DNA from: Megalonaias nervosa | Lineage: Eukaryota; Mollusca; Bivalvia; Unionida; Unionidae | Length of the DNA: 64,000 bases | Assembly (NCBI GenBank): GCA_016617855.1 | Contig: JAECUM010003322.1 | Coordinates: forward strand, 32,373-96,372 | Direction of reading: 5' to 3' | In this document: piece after piece, positions 9,546-20,485 of the stretch | Layout of the letters: each line of letters begins with the position of its first letter | How positions within the stretch are numbered: position 1 is the stretch's first letter | Made by a program: the position numbers and the translations under genes | The notes under the pieces: model-generated | Told to the model about the DNA's origin: nothing | The model's input: only the letters and a program-made list of their open reading frames with translations | Databases searched by the model: none

Positions 9546-12500
9546 GTAGGTGCATTTTACTAAACAATGAAGATTTTTCTCAATAAATCATTAATTACTG
9601 GTGTGGCTGAGTAAGGCACATTGTCATTACTGGTGTGGCTGAAGTAGATACATTGTCATTACTGATGTGGCTGAATATGGCACATTGTCATTACTGGTGT
9701 GGCTGAATAAGGCATATTGTCATTACTGGTGTAGCTGAAGTTGGTACATTGTCATTACTGGTTTGGCTGAATAAGGCACATTGTCATTACTGGTGTGGCT
9801 GAATAAGGCACATTGTCATTACTGGTGTGGCTGAATAAGGCACATTGTCATTAATGGTGTGGCTGAGGTAGGCACATTGTCATTATTTGTGTGGCTGATG
9901 TAATTACATTGTTATTACTGGTGTGGCTAAGGTAGGCACATTATAATTTACTGGAATGGCTTGTCTGGGGTAGGCACAATGTTATTATTGGTGTGGCTGA
10001 GGTAGACACATTGTCATTACTGGTGTTGCTAAAGTAGACACATTGTCATTACTGGTGTGGCTAAAGTAGGCACATTGTCATTACTGGTGTGGCTAAAGTA
10101 TGGAAAATTGTCATTACTGATGTGGCCAAAGTAGGTACATTGTCAATACTGGTGTGGCCAAGTCATTTGTTACTGGTGTGTCTGAGATAGGTATATTCCT
10201 CTGTACATGTATAATGAAGATTCTTACTAAGTCTTTGTTACTGGTGTGTCTCAGATAGGTGTATTCCCCTGTATCATGAAGATCCTTTGCACTAAATCAC
10301 AAGTTCACTGGTGTATGGACTTGTACAGTAAGGATATAGCCAAGTTTTTCTTGTATTTGTGGTTGTAAGATCTTAAGAGCATGGTCCTAAAAATTAAATT
10401 TGTATGTTTTAAGGAATTATTTTTCATCTTGATATCTTTCTTTCTAAAAGGCATTTTGCTAAATCTTCTTTATTCATCATCATCAATGTTTGATCATACT
10501 TTCCATATATATCATCCACAGATAGAGGAAGAGGAACCTACAGGATATATTCGATTTGAAAAGTTTTTACCTATGATGACTAAGGTGCTCATGGAAAGAA
10601 GGTAATATGTCAAATTCAAATATGTGTGATGTTATAGCTGATGCTTGTAGTATTCATGCCACTTCACAAACACATGCTTCATCTGAATAGACTTTGTGAT
10701 TCCTATTTAACTTCCAGAGAAGGTCAGCTTAAGGTCAGAGGTATTGCTGACAGCATCAGATGTTTGAGTTATGGAAATTTTTGGATTGATCTAGACTGAA
10801 TGTTTGAATTCACATCAGTTCGTACCTGAAGTTGAACAATCACTTGGAAAAAGTTAAAAAGTTACACTTGTAGTTGTGCATCTATAATACATGTGTGTGT
10901 GTTTTGGATTTTTAATGTAGCTTTAACAATTTTTCAGTCATATCGCTATGATAATGCTACATGTCTGCGGCATGATGCCTCAGTGCTCGACATCACTTTA
11001 AACTGCCACGTGTAGCAGTTTAAAGTGATGTCGAGCACTGAGGCATCATGCTGCAGACATGTAGCATCATATCCCACCCAGTCACATTATCCTGACACCA
11101 AGCAAACCAGTCCTAATACTCACCTCATAATGCTGAGCACCAAGCTAGGGAGCCACTAGCGAGGCAGCTGTTAGTACTATTTTTATGTCTTTTTTATGAC
11201 TTGGCCAGGGTTCGAACCTGCAACCTCCCGCATTGAGGTGGATGCTCTAACCACTAGGCCACCGGAGCAGCCCATCTGTAATACATAAGATGCACAGAAT
11301 TATTGTGTAAAGAATTGTTTTATAGCATCTGTGATAAATTATTAGGCCTGTATCTTTTGCACTAGTTTGAACATGTTTTGAGTTAGATAATAAAAATACT
11401 ATAAGTTTCGTTTCTTGGAAGTTTTCATTACTTGGAGATATTCTATATTGCAAGTAAATATTGGGACTTATTTGAAGCTTGAGAAAATATATCACATCTT
11501 ATTATTACATTTTAAAAATGTTAATTATGAATTTTAGTCTTCCTACAGTTTTCAAAATGGGCATAAATTACAAGGTTATATTGCAATTTTGCTCTAAGAC
11601 TCATTCATGTATGGATCTGGTAAGAGTTCAGAAAGTCCAAGCATAAATTTTCATTCACTTCACATAATTTAAAAGCATTCCCCATACCTTTACTAGTACA
11701 GTATTGTGTAATTCTTCCATTGTAATCCCATGCTTCATTGTAAGTCTTCCATTGTAATCCCACGCTTCTTTGTAAGTCTTCCATTGTAATCCCATGCTTC
11801 ATTGTAAGTTTTCCGTTGTAATCCCATGCTTCATTGTAAGTCTTCTGTTATATTCCCATGCTTCATTGTAAGTCTTCTATTGTAGTCCCATGCTTTATTG
11901 CAAGTCTTTCACTGTAATCCCATGCTTCATTGTAAGTCTTCTATTGTACTCCTATGCTTCAGGATAATCCCATCTCCAACCTTTCCAAATTTATTTTTAT
12001 ACTTCAGAAATCTTGTCCTGGTAATGAACATACGCCCAAGCATAATTTTCAAAACAATTTCAAGGTAGATACATTACCTTGACCCTGTAGTCTTATAACT
12101 TTCAGATCTAAAAGCTTTAGCTCCAAGTTTAAAAAGTTCAGTATTCAATAAATTTAATTCAACTGTAGAACATTAAGTATTTCTGCACCTTTGTTCCTCT
12201 ACTTGCATTTGTCTTTTTATTGATGCAGATTTTCTCTATATAGTATATCTAAATTTCTGATTTAAGCTTGAGCTTGATTTTAACACTCAAGATCCAAGAG
12301 TATGGGGCCAGGCACTGTAATAGATAAACATAGGACCACCCCCTATAATAGGTGAATATGGGACCAGACCCATTAATAGGATAATTTTGTTACCAGCACA
12401 CAGTGCCGAATCCTTCTTGTAACAGTCATAGGCATAGGTCACAACTTCCTATTATTTTGTTAATGTTGCAGGTATAAGCCTGCTCCGGAGGACCAACTTC

Positions 12501-15500
12501 TTAAAGCCTTCCAGGTTCTAGACCAAGATGGAAAGGGATACCTGAGCCCTGAGGAACTTACTAAATACATGCTAGAGGAGGGTAAGAATCAGTTAGACCC
12601 ACACAAGGGATCATATTTTGGAGGGTGAATAGAGTCATTTTAAGCTTCTTGATCTTGGGTCATACTAGTATTCTATGGTTTTGAAAATCAACTGATTCAT
12701 CACTTCATGCTTCTTTTCCTTCTGGTTTTCATATACCTTTTATGCTGAGTATACAACAGGGTTTCATTTATTTTATGCTGAGTGTAAAATAGGGCTTCAT
12801 TTATTTTATGCAGCGGTACATGTTTGACATGTTAGTTTAAATACGTACTGTAAATGGTGCTGAAGGTGGTACAGAGTAGTGTGCTGGCATGTGTTACAGT
12901 GAGAGGCTATCCATCTGTACCACTTTAGTCTCAAGATCTGATTCCAGGAGCTGGCATGTGTTGTGGTTACGGGTTGCACATCTGTAACACTATGTGCCAG
13001 GATCTGAAATGAGATCAATGACCAAGGAGTTATAGATGGGCAACCTATAACCACAACACATGCCAGCTCCTGGAATCAGATCTTGAGACTAAAGTGGTAC
13101 AGATGGATAGCCTCTCACTGTAACACACTTCAGCTCCTGGAATGAGATCTTAGAACCTGGTGTTACAGATGAGTAACCCCTAACCATAACACATGCCAGC
13201 CCATGTAATGATGTCTTAGACCATGGTGTTACAGATGTATAACCCCTAATCATAACACATGCCAGTATCTGGAATGATGTCTTAGACCATGGTGTTACAG
13301 ATGTATAACCCCTAATCATAACACATGCCAACTCCTGAAATGAGATCATTGGTCATGGCATTACTGATGGGTAACATGTAACCATGACAAAAGCCAGCTT
13401 CTGGAATGAGATCTTAGACCAAGTTTGATACAGATTGGTCAATGCTAGCCATAACATGTCATTTTATGGAATGAGATTTTACACCATGGTGTTACAGATG
13501 GGTAACCCCTAACCACAATATATGCCATTTCCTGGAATGAGATCTTAGACCATGGTGTTACAGATGGGTAATCCCTAACCATAACAAATGCCAGTTCCTC
13601 GAATCAGATCTGAAATGATTGTATTATTGATGAATAACTCTTAACCATAATGATGCCAGCTCCTGGAATCAGATCTGAAACCATGGTATCACAGATGAGT
13701 AACCCATAACCATAACACATGTCAGTTTCTGGAATCAGATTTTACACAGTGGTGTTACAGATGGTTAACCCCAGATCATAACATGTGCCAGCTCCTGGAA
13801 TGGGATCTTAGACCATGGTGTTACAGATGGTTAACTGCTAGCCATAACACATGTCATTTTCTGGAATCAGATTTTGTAACATGGTGTTACAGAAGAGTAA
13901 ACCCTAACCATAACACAGCTCCTAGGATCAGATCTGAGACCACAGTGATAAGATGAATAAAATCCTAACCATAACATATGCCAGTTTTTTAAATCAGATC
14001 TCAGACCATGGTGTTAAATAATGTATATGTTGCCACACTGCTGTCCATCCTAGTTATTCTTTATATACAGTGCTGCACCTAGGATTCTACTGGCAATGGA
14101 CACTTTACCCTCATGTCCCACAATGGACACTTTACCCTCATGTCCCACAGTTCTGGAGGATGCAAAATTTCTAAATGGACATTTTAACCTCATGTCCCAG
14201 AGTTCTTTTTGTTGTTGTAGGGTTTAACACCATATTTCAGAACAAGATGGGCTATATATGGCAGCCAGTATAACTGGTGGAGGAAGAACCTTGGAAAGCC
14301 CCAGGAAGAACCACCGACCCATGAGAAGCTACTGGCAAGCTTTCTCACGTACCCATGCTAGCCGAGCCTGAGACTCGAACCCACACAGACAGAGGTGAGA
14401 TGGCAGTGATCCGTAATGGTGAGCACTTTAGACCACTCGGCCACTCAGGGCCCCTCCCACAGTTCTGGAGGACACAAAATTTCTAAGGGATAAATAACTA
14501 GTTACATTAGAAGTATTGGTAAAAAAGCATACCCAGTTTGTGCATGAAGTCAAGATCTGAGTAGAACATTGTCCCATAAATTGTGTAAAACTCACAATCT
14601 TGCATTTATAGTACAATGCTGCATATACCAAAACCTTTCTGAGTATAACTATGCAACTCTTTATCAATATGTGTTATCTCCTTTTTAGTGTGTCGCTGCC
14701 CAGCTTAATTACATTTTAAAATCTTTATCAATATACACTGTCTGATTCTTACTGTGTCACTGCCAAGCTTAATTACTGTCTGAAATCTTTTTTGTATTGT
14801 CTGCTTCTTACTGTGTCACTGCTCAACTTAATTACCATCTGAAATCTTTATGAATATAAATTGTCTCCTTCTCAGTGTGACACTGTCCAACTTATTTGCT
14901 GTCTGACATTTTGATCAATATATATTATCTTCTCCTTATTGTGTCACTGCTAAGCTTACTGTCTGAAATTTTTTATCAGTATACATTGTCTCCTTAATGT
15001 GTTGCTGCCCAACTTAATGTCTGATGTCTTTATCAGTACATACTGTCTGTGTCTTAGTGTATTGTCTCCTTTAGTGTATCACTGGACAACTTAATTACTG
15101 GCTAAAATCTGTATCAATATGTATTATTAGTAGAAAGTCACTGAAAAACTTAATTACTGTCTAAAGTCTTGATTGATATGTATTATCACTTTCTAGATTT
15201 GTCACTGGACAACATAATTACTGTCTAATATCAAATTAAATTTACTTAATTTCTTTATTTGTAAAGAATGACAAGTACTATGTATTTGTACAGAATGCTT
15301 TTGAAAACTACACAGTGGTCCCAATCTGATTAAAATCAGATCTCCACTGTCCTGTGTGAAGATCTGACAATGAACTCTTAGGGGTCATGTTCTGGTGGCC
15401 TTTGAATTGCCCAAAGGAAATGCAGCTTTCAGAAATTTGAAAGTAAATCAAATCGTTCAGCACACATTGATCCTCTTCAGCCATACTGCTTAGTCACCCA

Positions 15501-16033
15501 AACATGAAGATACACAAATACATCTGATTGGCTGATAAAATTAGCAATTATGGTTATAACTTAGGTCACCAGAACATGACCCCTAAACGGTTGCTGACAT
15601 ATATTCAGATAGGACAGAGGAAATCTGATTTTAATCAGATTGACAGTAGTCCTTCATTATTACTCACTTAAGGGGAGCCATAAAAGCATACCAGAATTGT
15701 AAGTAAGGACTGTTTTTTGCAGGGTGGGTGTGTGTGTGTAGGATCTATGCAAAAACTACAGTCATACCAATGATGGGATCCCAGACCATGCCCATGTTAT
15801 ATGAGGATCAAACTATACTGAGATGATTTAAAATGAGGGACACTTTAGTTTCAACTATTTGATGAACATTACATTCACCACATAAAATATACCAGCTGTT
15901 AATCTTTTTTGTTTTAGGTGAACCATTTTTACAGGAAGAATTAGAAGAGATGTTATCAGCAGCAGTGGACCCAGATAAACGTGTTATATTATACAAGGAC
16001 TATGTATCCACCATGTCTGTGGAGGATGTATAG
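9473..16033 (+). CDS. EFCAB2: EF-hand calcium-binding domain protein 2 / dynein regulatory complex protein 8 (four exons; N-terminus missing)
   Basis: Join 9473-9545, 10522-10601, 12472-12581, 15918-16033. All exons have AG/GT boundaries and the phases agree throughout. The product is a calmodulin-like subunit of the nexin-dynein regulatory complex on the doublet microtubules of motile cilia and flagella, where it helps hold and regulate dynein (known for the family). The sequence shows the family-specific strings IGTIIRSLGCCPSEAELHD, EEEEPTGYIRFEKFLP and EMLSAAVDP, and a C-terminal EF loop DQDGKGYLSPEE with acidic positions 1, 3 and 12 but Lys at 5. The protein ends VSTMSVEDV, close to the usual C-terminus. 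About 40 N-terminal residues (start codon and first helix) must lie in an exon outside or unrecognised in the window. Introns are filled with minisatellites and SINEs. Orthology is confident; calcium binding is uncertain. Confidence 0.93.
9590..10195. repeat. 32-bp minisatellite in EFCAB2 intron
   Basis: About 18 units of the form CATTGTCATTACTGGTGTGG + CTGAATAAGGCA, with scattered substitutions and small indels that increase toward the right end. Confidence 0.85.
10522..10601 (+). CDS. EFCAB2: EFCAB2 exon
   Basis: Acceptor 'catccacag' and donor AAGAAG|gtaata. Encodes IEEEEPTGYIRFEKFLP, then MMTKVLMER, ending two bases into an Arg codon. The match to vertebrate EFCAB2 over this exon is nearly residue for residue. 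Confidence 0.95.
10893..11272 (-). mobile_element. tRNA-derived SINE (family 1), reverse strand, carrying a 53-bp snap-back inversion
   Basis: Reverse-strand tRNA-like head with box A (GTGGCCTAGTGGTTAGAGCA) and box B (GGTTCGAACCCTGGCC) near 11200-11272. The body is shared with copies at 16.7, 34.8, 37.5 and 44.4 kb. The 3' end 'tttaatgtagctttaac' and a GT run lie at 10893-10925. Target duplications are 'catctataatacat' (10879-10892) and 'catctgtaatacat' (11273-11286), one mismatch. Unlike other copies, it contains 53-bp arms (10954-11006 and 11015-11067) that are inverted copies with one mismatch and an 8-bp loop. Confidence 0.85.
11273..11700. other. no gene seen (EFCAB2 intron)
   Basis: AT-rich intronic DNA with no exon or repeat I can name. 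Confidence 0.5.
11701..11955. repeat. 32-bp minisatellite in EFCAB2 intron
   Basis: About eight units of CATTGTAATCCCATGCTT + CATTGTAAGTCTTC with drift. The sequence is unrelated to the other 32-bp array at 9.6-10.2 kb. Confidence 0.85.
12472..12581 (+). CDS. EFCAB2: EFCAB2 exon with C-terminal EF-hand loop
   Basis: Acceptor 'atgttgcag' and donor GAGG|gtaaga. Encodes YKPAPEDQLLKAFQVL then DQDGKGYLSPEELTKYM and LEE, with one extra base completing Gly in the next exon. The EF loop is the best preserved in the protein. Confidence 0.96.
12830..14015. repeat. 66-bp minisatellite with an inverted head, EFCAB2 intron
   Basis: About 14 units built on 'accatggtgttacagatg', 'gtaacccctaaccataac' and 'acatgccagctcctggaat' + 'cagatcttag'. 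The 66-bp period is clear between 13219 and 13285. The leftmost units run in the opposite direction and form an 87-bp inverted repeat (12891-12977 versus 13040-13126) with two mismatches. Confidence 0.85.
14090..14194. repeat. short tandem copies of 'tggacactttaccctcatgt'
   Basis: Two adjacent copies at 14096-14150 and a third, changed copy at 14174-14200, the last followed by the SINE insertion. Confidence 0.6.
14207..14454 (-). mobile_element. tRNA-derived SINE (family 2), reverse strand
   Basis: The reverse-strand head GAGTGGCCGAGTGGTCTAAA resembles a class II (Leu/Ser-like) tRNA, with box B 'GGGTTCGAGTCTCAGG'. The tail has TTGTTGTTG on the top strand at 14207. Target duplications are 'tcccagagttct' (14195-14206) and 'tcccacagttct' (14455-14466), one mismatch. 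The same family is at 21.4 and 32.1 kb. Too long and degenerate to be a tRNA gene. Confidence 0.85.
14650..15235. repeat. degenerate ~60-70-bp tandem repeat, EFCAB2 intron
   Basis: Recurring order 'atctttatcaatata', 'tgtctccttctta', 'gtgtcactgcccaacttaat' and 'tactgtctgaaatct', about eight times with indels. Confidence 0.75.
15322..15642. mobile_element. Mutator-like MITE (321 bp), EFCAB2 intron
   Basis: Long terminal inverted repeats of about 75 bp start CAATCTGATTAAAATCAGAT at the left and mirror this at the right, including the inner block GGGGTCATGTTCTGGTG. Flanks are 'acagtggtcc' and 'acagtagtcc', a 9-10-bp duplication with one mismatch, which fits the Mutator superfamily. No coding capacity. 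Confidence 0.7.
15918..16033 (+). CDS. EFCAB2: EFCAB2 terminal coding exon
   Basis: Acceptor 'ttttgttttag', stop TAG at 16031-16033. Encodes EPFLQEELEEMLSAAVDP, then DKRVILYKDYVSTMSVEDV. Confidence 0.96.
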
Positions 16034-16251
16034 CATCATCAGTATATTTACAATCCATGATATTTTGATTTATGTACAAGAACAATATTAACTGCAAATA
16101 TTTATTGTATGATTGTTTACACTTCTAGGATCTGAGGGAAATTAGATTCTACTCCAACTTTGTTTTTTGTAAATTACACAGGCATATATATCAAACAAAT
16201 GTCATTCTTGGTATCTTGTTTTATTCTTTCACCCATTTATTCATATTGGCC

Positions 16252-16257
16252 AATAAA
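16252..16257 (+). promoter_or_regulatory. polyadenylation signal AATAAA of EFCAB2
   Basis: AATAAA 219 bp after the stop codon in an otherwise gene-free 3' region. It is the first canonical signal downstream, so the mRNA probably ends near 16275. Confidence 0.7.
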
Positions 16258-16306
16258 GACTGGACAAAGTTTTGCAGTTTTACCTTTGTAAATTACATGT
16301 TCTTTA

Positions 16307-16497
16307 GGTAGCCATGGTAGTTCAGTTGGTCAAGCACTGGACCCATAATCCAAGGGTTGAATATCTGCCCAGGCCACCCTGGGTCCACTGCCTTGGTATG
16401 TCCTTAGTAAACGTACTTAGCTCCCATTTCCTCTGCATGATATAGCCATTAATGTGTTTCAGGCAGTGCCATTAAAACCAGCAAAAACCAATGGCAA
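16307..16497 (+). mobile_element. tRNA-derived SINE (family 3)
   Basis: The head TAGTTCAGTTGGTCAAGCAC has a box A and an anticodon-loop region (CCCATAATCCAAGGG) like tRNA-Met or -Ile, followed by a body ending 'gccattaaaaccagcaaaaa'. The same family occurs reversed at about 46.7 kb. Box B is degenerate (GGGTTGAATAT), so it is not a functional tRNA. Ends are approximate. Confidence 0.65.
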
Positions 16498-16519
16498 ACA
16501 AATCAGTTCATCATTACAG

Positions 16520-17465
16520 TTCTGTATTGCCACCCACTAGCTATAAGTAGGGCCCACTGTGATGAAGTTAGCAGAGCCATATAGTAATTATTTCAATCAT
16601 ACCACACCACTAGCTATAATTATGGCCCAGCTTAATGAAGTCAGCAGATCACAATAATAATTATTTCAATCAAACCAGACCTTTCTGGTGGCCTAAGTGG
16701 TTAGAGCATCAGCCTCAAATGTAGAAGGTTGTGGGTTAGAACCCCAGCCAAGTCATACCAAAGACTTATAAAAATGGTACTAGTGGCTTCCTAGCTTGGT
16801 GTTCAGCATTAAGAGGTTAGTGTTAGGACTGGTTGACCTGGTGTCTGGATAATGTGACTGGGTGGGACATCATGCTACATGTCTATGGCATGATGCCTCA
16901 GTGCTAGATATCACCATAAACAGCCACAATGCAGACATCGTAGTGATATGACTGAAAAATGTTAATGCTACATTAAAATCTAAATCACACACACACACAC
17001 AAATTATTTCAATCATACCACTCCCACTATTTATAATTTGGCCGAGACTGATGAAGTCAGCAGAGCCCAATAGTAATTATTTCCATCATTCCATTCTCAC
17101 TGTCTGTAATAATGGACCAGCTTGATGGTAGTCAGCAGAACCCTGTAATGATTGTTTAATCATACCAAACCCACTACCTATAATTAGGGCCCAGATTGAT
17201 GAAGTCAGCTGATCCCTATAGTAATTATTTCAGTCATACCACATCCACTACCTGCAATATGGCCTGTGTTTGATAAAGTCAGCAGAGCCCTGTAATGATT
17301 AGTTTAGTCATGCTACACACACTACCCATAATTAGGGCCCAGTTTGATGAAGTCTGCAAATCTATGAAGTAATTATTTCAATTATACCACACCCACTACC
17401 TATAATTAGGGCCCAGCTTGATGAAGATAGCAGAGCCCAGTAATGATTATTTCAATCATTGACCA
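16520..17465. repeat. ~74-bp minisatellite interrupted by a SINE
   Basis: Units contain 'accacacccactacctataa', 'ttagggcccagcttgatgaa' and 'gtcagcagagccc', then 'attatttcaatcat', at 73-76-bp spacing. A family 1 SINE (16673-17001) splits the array. Confidence 0.8.
16673..17001 (+). mobile_element. tRNA-derived SINE (family 1), forward, inside a minisatellite
   Basis: Forward copy with head CTGGTGGCCTAAGTGGTTAG, box B near 16733, body 'gtgactgggtgggacatcat', and tail 'ctacattaaaatctaaat' plus a CA run. It is flanked by 'aattatttcaatca' on both sides (16659-16672 and 17002-17015). These could be target duplications, but the phrase also belongs to the minisatellite unit. Confidence 0.85.
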
Positions 17466-17469
17466 AATG

Positions 17470-17525
17470 AGCTTCTTCTCTAAATAAAGTCATTATTGTT
17501 ATTATCATTATTATTATTATTGCTT
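17470..17525 (+). repeat. LINE-type 3' tail with ATT run
   Basis: 'ctctaaataaagtcattatt' followed by imperfect ATT repeats, the same 3' end as the LINE copies ending at 3628 and 39625. No LINE coding sequence precedes it. Confidence 0.4.
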
Positions 17526-17960
17526 TTGATGTGTAATAATATCATGACCACTTATTTGAAGTCCGGTCCTCAGTATAATGTATATGTCTAATAATATCAT
17601 GACCCCTTAATGAAATCCAGGTCCTAAGTATATGTGTAATACTATCATGACCCCTGAATGAAAACCAGGTCCTCAGTATACTGTATATGTGTAATAGTAT
17701 CATGACATCTTAATGAAAGCCAGGTCCTCAGTATACTGTATATGTGTAATATTATCATGACACCTTAATGAAAACCAGGTCCTCAGTATACTGTATATGT
17801 GTAATAATATCATGACCCCTTAATGAAAACCAGGTCCTCAGTATACTGTATATGTCTAATAATATCATGACCCCTAAATGAAAACCAGGTCCTCAGTATA
17901 CTGTATATGTGTAATAATATCATGACACCTTAATGAAAGCCAGGTCCTCAGTATACTGTA
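17526..17960. repeat. 55-bp minisatellite (left part)
   Basis: Eight units of 'tatgtgtaataatatcatga' + 'ccccttaatgaaaaccagg' + 'tcctcagtatactgta'. The array resumes at 20310 after the pogo-like insertion with one more unit, so the two parts were once continuous. Confidence 0.85.
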
Positions 17961-20307
17961 CCGGTTATCTCAATTATGTCGGGAGTGTAAAAAAATCGTC
18001 GACATAACCTGGTCCTGAGATATCAGGGTTTAGTTGATAAATCTACTACAGAACAATGATTATGCATCTTAAGTACAAAGTACCAAAAAATGAGGAGTTT
18101 TATTTCTAAAAAACAAATGGCATTTCTAATGCACAATAAAAATAATAATTCAGTCATGCCTGGTTGGAAAAAAAAAGAAGATTGGAGGTCTTTTAAATGA
18201 GATTAAGTAACAAGTCACATATTTTACAACAGTAAGTTACTGCAACAATGTCAGTGGTTTAAAGTTGTTTTTATTTCCCTGTGAATAGCCTCATCCCTTT
18301 GCTAGCCTCAGCAAGACAATGATTTTCTCACGCTATTCAAAATCTAGGCTAATTGAAGTACATGTACATGTAGGACTGTACTTATTTTTTTTGGAAAGTG
18401 TTTTCTTTTGTTAGAGTTGACTTGTGAATAGCAGCAATATGCAACTTGTTATGTATATGTAATAAAATAACTTGTGCGTTAGTTTTAAATTTATTTTATT
18501 TTTGTTTCATTACATTTTACTGTAATGATAATTTTTTCACTGGATTTGACATTTTTTAAATAGAAAATTCAGTTCAGTTCTTTTAGCCTGATTAGAACGC
18601 AATAGTGTTGCTTCATTGTATTTTTAGCTGACCTAGTTCTTGATCTTGATTCAGATTTGGTAAACACTGAGTGAAAATCATTGGTTGTAATCAAGGTCAT
18701 TCTTGGCTTGCGTCAGCTCTGTTGTAAACAACCTTTTTTTTTATTTTTTTTATTATTGCATCTTATAGTGAGATTTGTTCAGTACAATCAAACCTGTAAA
18801 TAGCCTATGTGCTAATTGCCATATTATTTTACTGCGCTGTTTGAAATAAGTGACCACATGACCCATCACGCGGTTCTGAAATTGCATTTAGTTGAGGGTT
18901 AAAAACAGATGTTATGTAGTGAAATAGTCAGTCATAGTTTACACCTTTAGAGCTCAAGGTGTTTTTTTTATTGTTGGTGCCAGTTTGATTTAAAATTCTT
19001 CTATTTTTTGAATTTAATAATTTATATTCCCTGGAAAATACCAGTGCTTATAAAAATTCTTGGACAAAGACATTTAGTGGAAATTGTTCGGAATTCTAAA
19101 GCCGGAATTATATTCTTGGTGACTCAACAAGGAACTGTTGGCACATCAGCACTAAACTGGTTATAGAGGACGTCATCTCCTTCCATCTTGGAACTTCACC
19201 GAGATTCGAACTTGGATTCAATTAGAACTTTTTAAAGACAGGACTTATATTTTTAAATTCTAGGATTAATTTTTGGATTATTTTCACAAACCATAAGTCC
19301 TTTTTCATATTTTTACCTTGTTTTCTAGGGAAATAAATTATTTTGTTAAATTTACAAAGCCTGTTGGCTTCACTCTTTTCTTTGTTACTTTGTACGAGCC
19401 TAGTCATGTCGCCTGCTGCTTCATTCCATTTGTGTTGAAGAATATGTAATCATGGTACAGCGATCACCATTTTCATACAAAAAATACTGGGTGCTATAGA
19501 CTTTTGTTTACAATACCGTTGGTGCTTTTATTTACTATTGTTCAAAACATTTAATAACCAATGGGGGGGGTGTTAAGGGGGGGGGGCAGCTTAGTTTGGA
19601 GTTTTGCGGGGTTTTGTTTATAGATTATTGTGAGTCAAGTGATCTAGCCATGATGAAGTTGAAGGCTTACGCTCGCACCAAGCATAAAAACACTTTAATT
19701 ATTACCAAATTTGTTTTAAATATATTGTGTAAAACAAATTAGGTATTTTTAGCTACATTTAATGATGTTAACCTAATAATTTTCCAAGTTATAGATAAGA
19801 TCAAATTCGCGATGCTGTGTGGGATGAACTATATTGTCGTGGTGTGGACATGCAATAATGTCCATTTTGAATGCAGCTTATGTAAAGGTCAGAAACGCAT
19901 GCATTCAGTTCCTTACTCTAAAGTATTGTTTACATGATAATTTTCTCCACCCTGTGTAAGTGATAAACCATGCATTGATGAGATTGGTTGATTAGCATTT
20001 GTACCAGTAAAATTTGGTCTTGTACCAATTGTACAAGGTACCAGTAACAGCGGGAATGCCGGATCATTTCTTGTAAAATTTCTCTGAGATGGACATTAAA
20101 AGTTGCATTTCGCCGAATTAAGTGGGTCCACATATTACTTTGGACCGAAATGTATGCCCGACATAACCAGGTTATCGACTTAACAGGGGTCGAGATAAAT
20201 GGGGAAAAATTAGCATAACAAAGAAGGATTTTTTCGGGACTAGACCAAAGTGCTCGACATACACAGGTTCTCGAGATAACCAAGCTCGAGATAAGTGGGT
20301 TTGACTG
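17961..20307 (-). mobile_element. pogo/Tigger-like DNA transposon remnant (2.35 kb) inserted at TA in a minisatellite
   Basis: It interrupts the 55-bp minisatellite exactly at a TA, which is present at both edges (17959-17960 and 20308-20309). The right end, read inward, is CAGTCAAACCCACTTATCTC followed by repeated 'ttatctcgag' and 'tatgtcg' phrases typical of pogo/Tigger ends. The left end has related 'GGTTATCTCAATTATGTCGG' but lacks the first ~9 bases. No transposase frame remains. A long terminal repeat lies nested inside at 18.45-19.4 kb. Orientation is arbitrary. Confidence 0.65.
18447..19410 (+). mobile_element. solo LTR copy A, nested in the pogo-like element
   Basis: Homologous over its length to the reverse complement of 28269-29185. 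Shared blocks include 'tttcattacattttactg', 'acaaagacatttagtgga', 'attctaggattaattttt' and 'aaataaattattttgtta', then 'gttggcttcactcttttctt'. It begins TGTTA like copy B. The right edge is decayed, so the end is approximate. It contains an AATAAA within the shared 3' part. No internal retroelement coding sequence is attached. Confidence 0.6.
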
Positions 20308-20309
20308 TA

Positions 20310-20366
20310 TATGTGTAATAATATCATGACCCCTCACTTAAAGCCAGGTCCTCAGGATACAGTATA
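20310..20366. repeat. 55-bp minisatellite (right remnant)
   Basis: One unit (tgtgtaataatatcatgacc...caggtcctcaggatac) continuing the array at 17526-17960. Confidence 0.8.
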
Positions 20367-20393
20367 TCATAGCTAATAAGTTAAGTCCAACTG

Positions 20394-20485
20394 CAAACTG
20401 CATAGATCCCAATCTGCCACTGCATACAAATCTGCCATTGCATACAAATGCCATTGCATACAGATCTGCCATTGCATACAAATGT
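20394..20485. repeat. ~20-bp tandem repeat 'tctgccattgcatacaaa'
   Basis: Four to five imperfect copies in a row. Confidence 0.7.
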
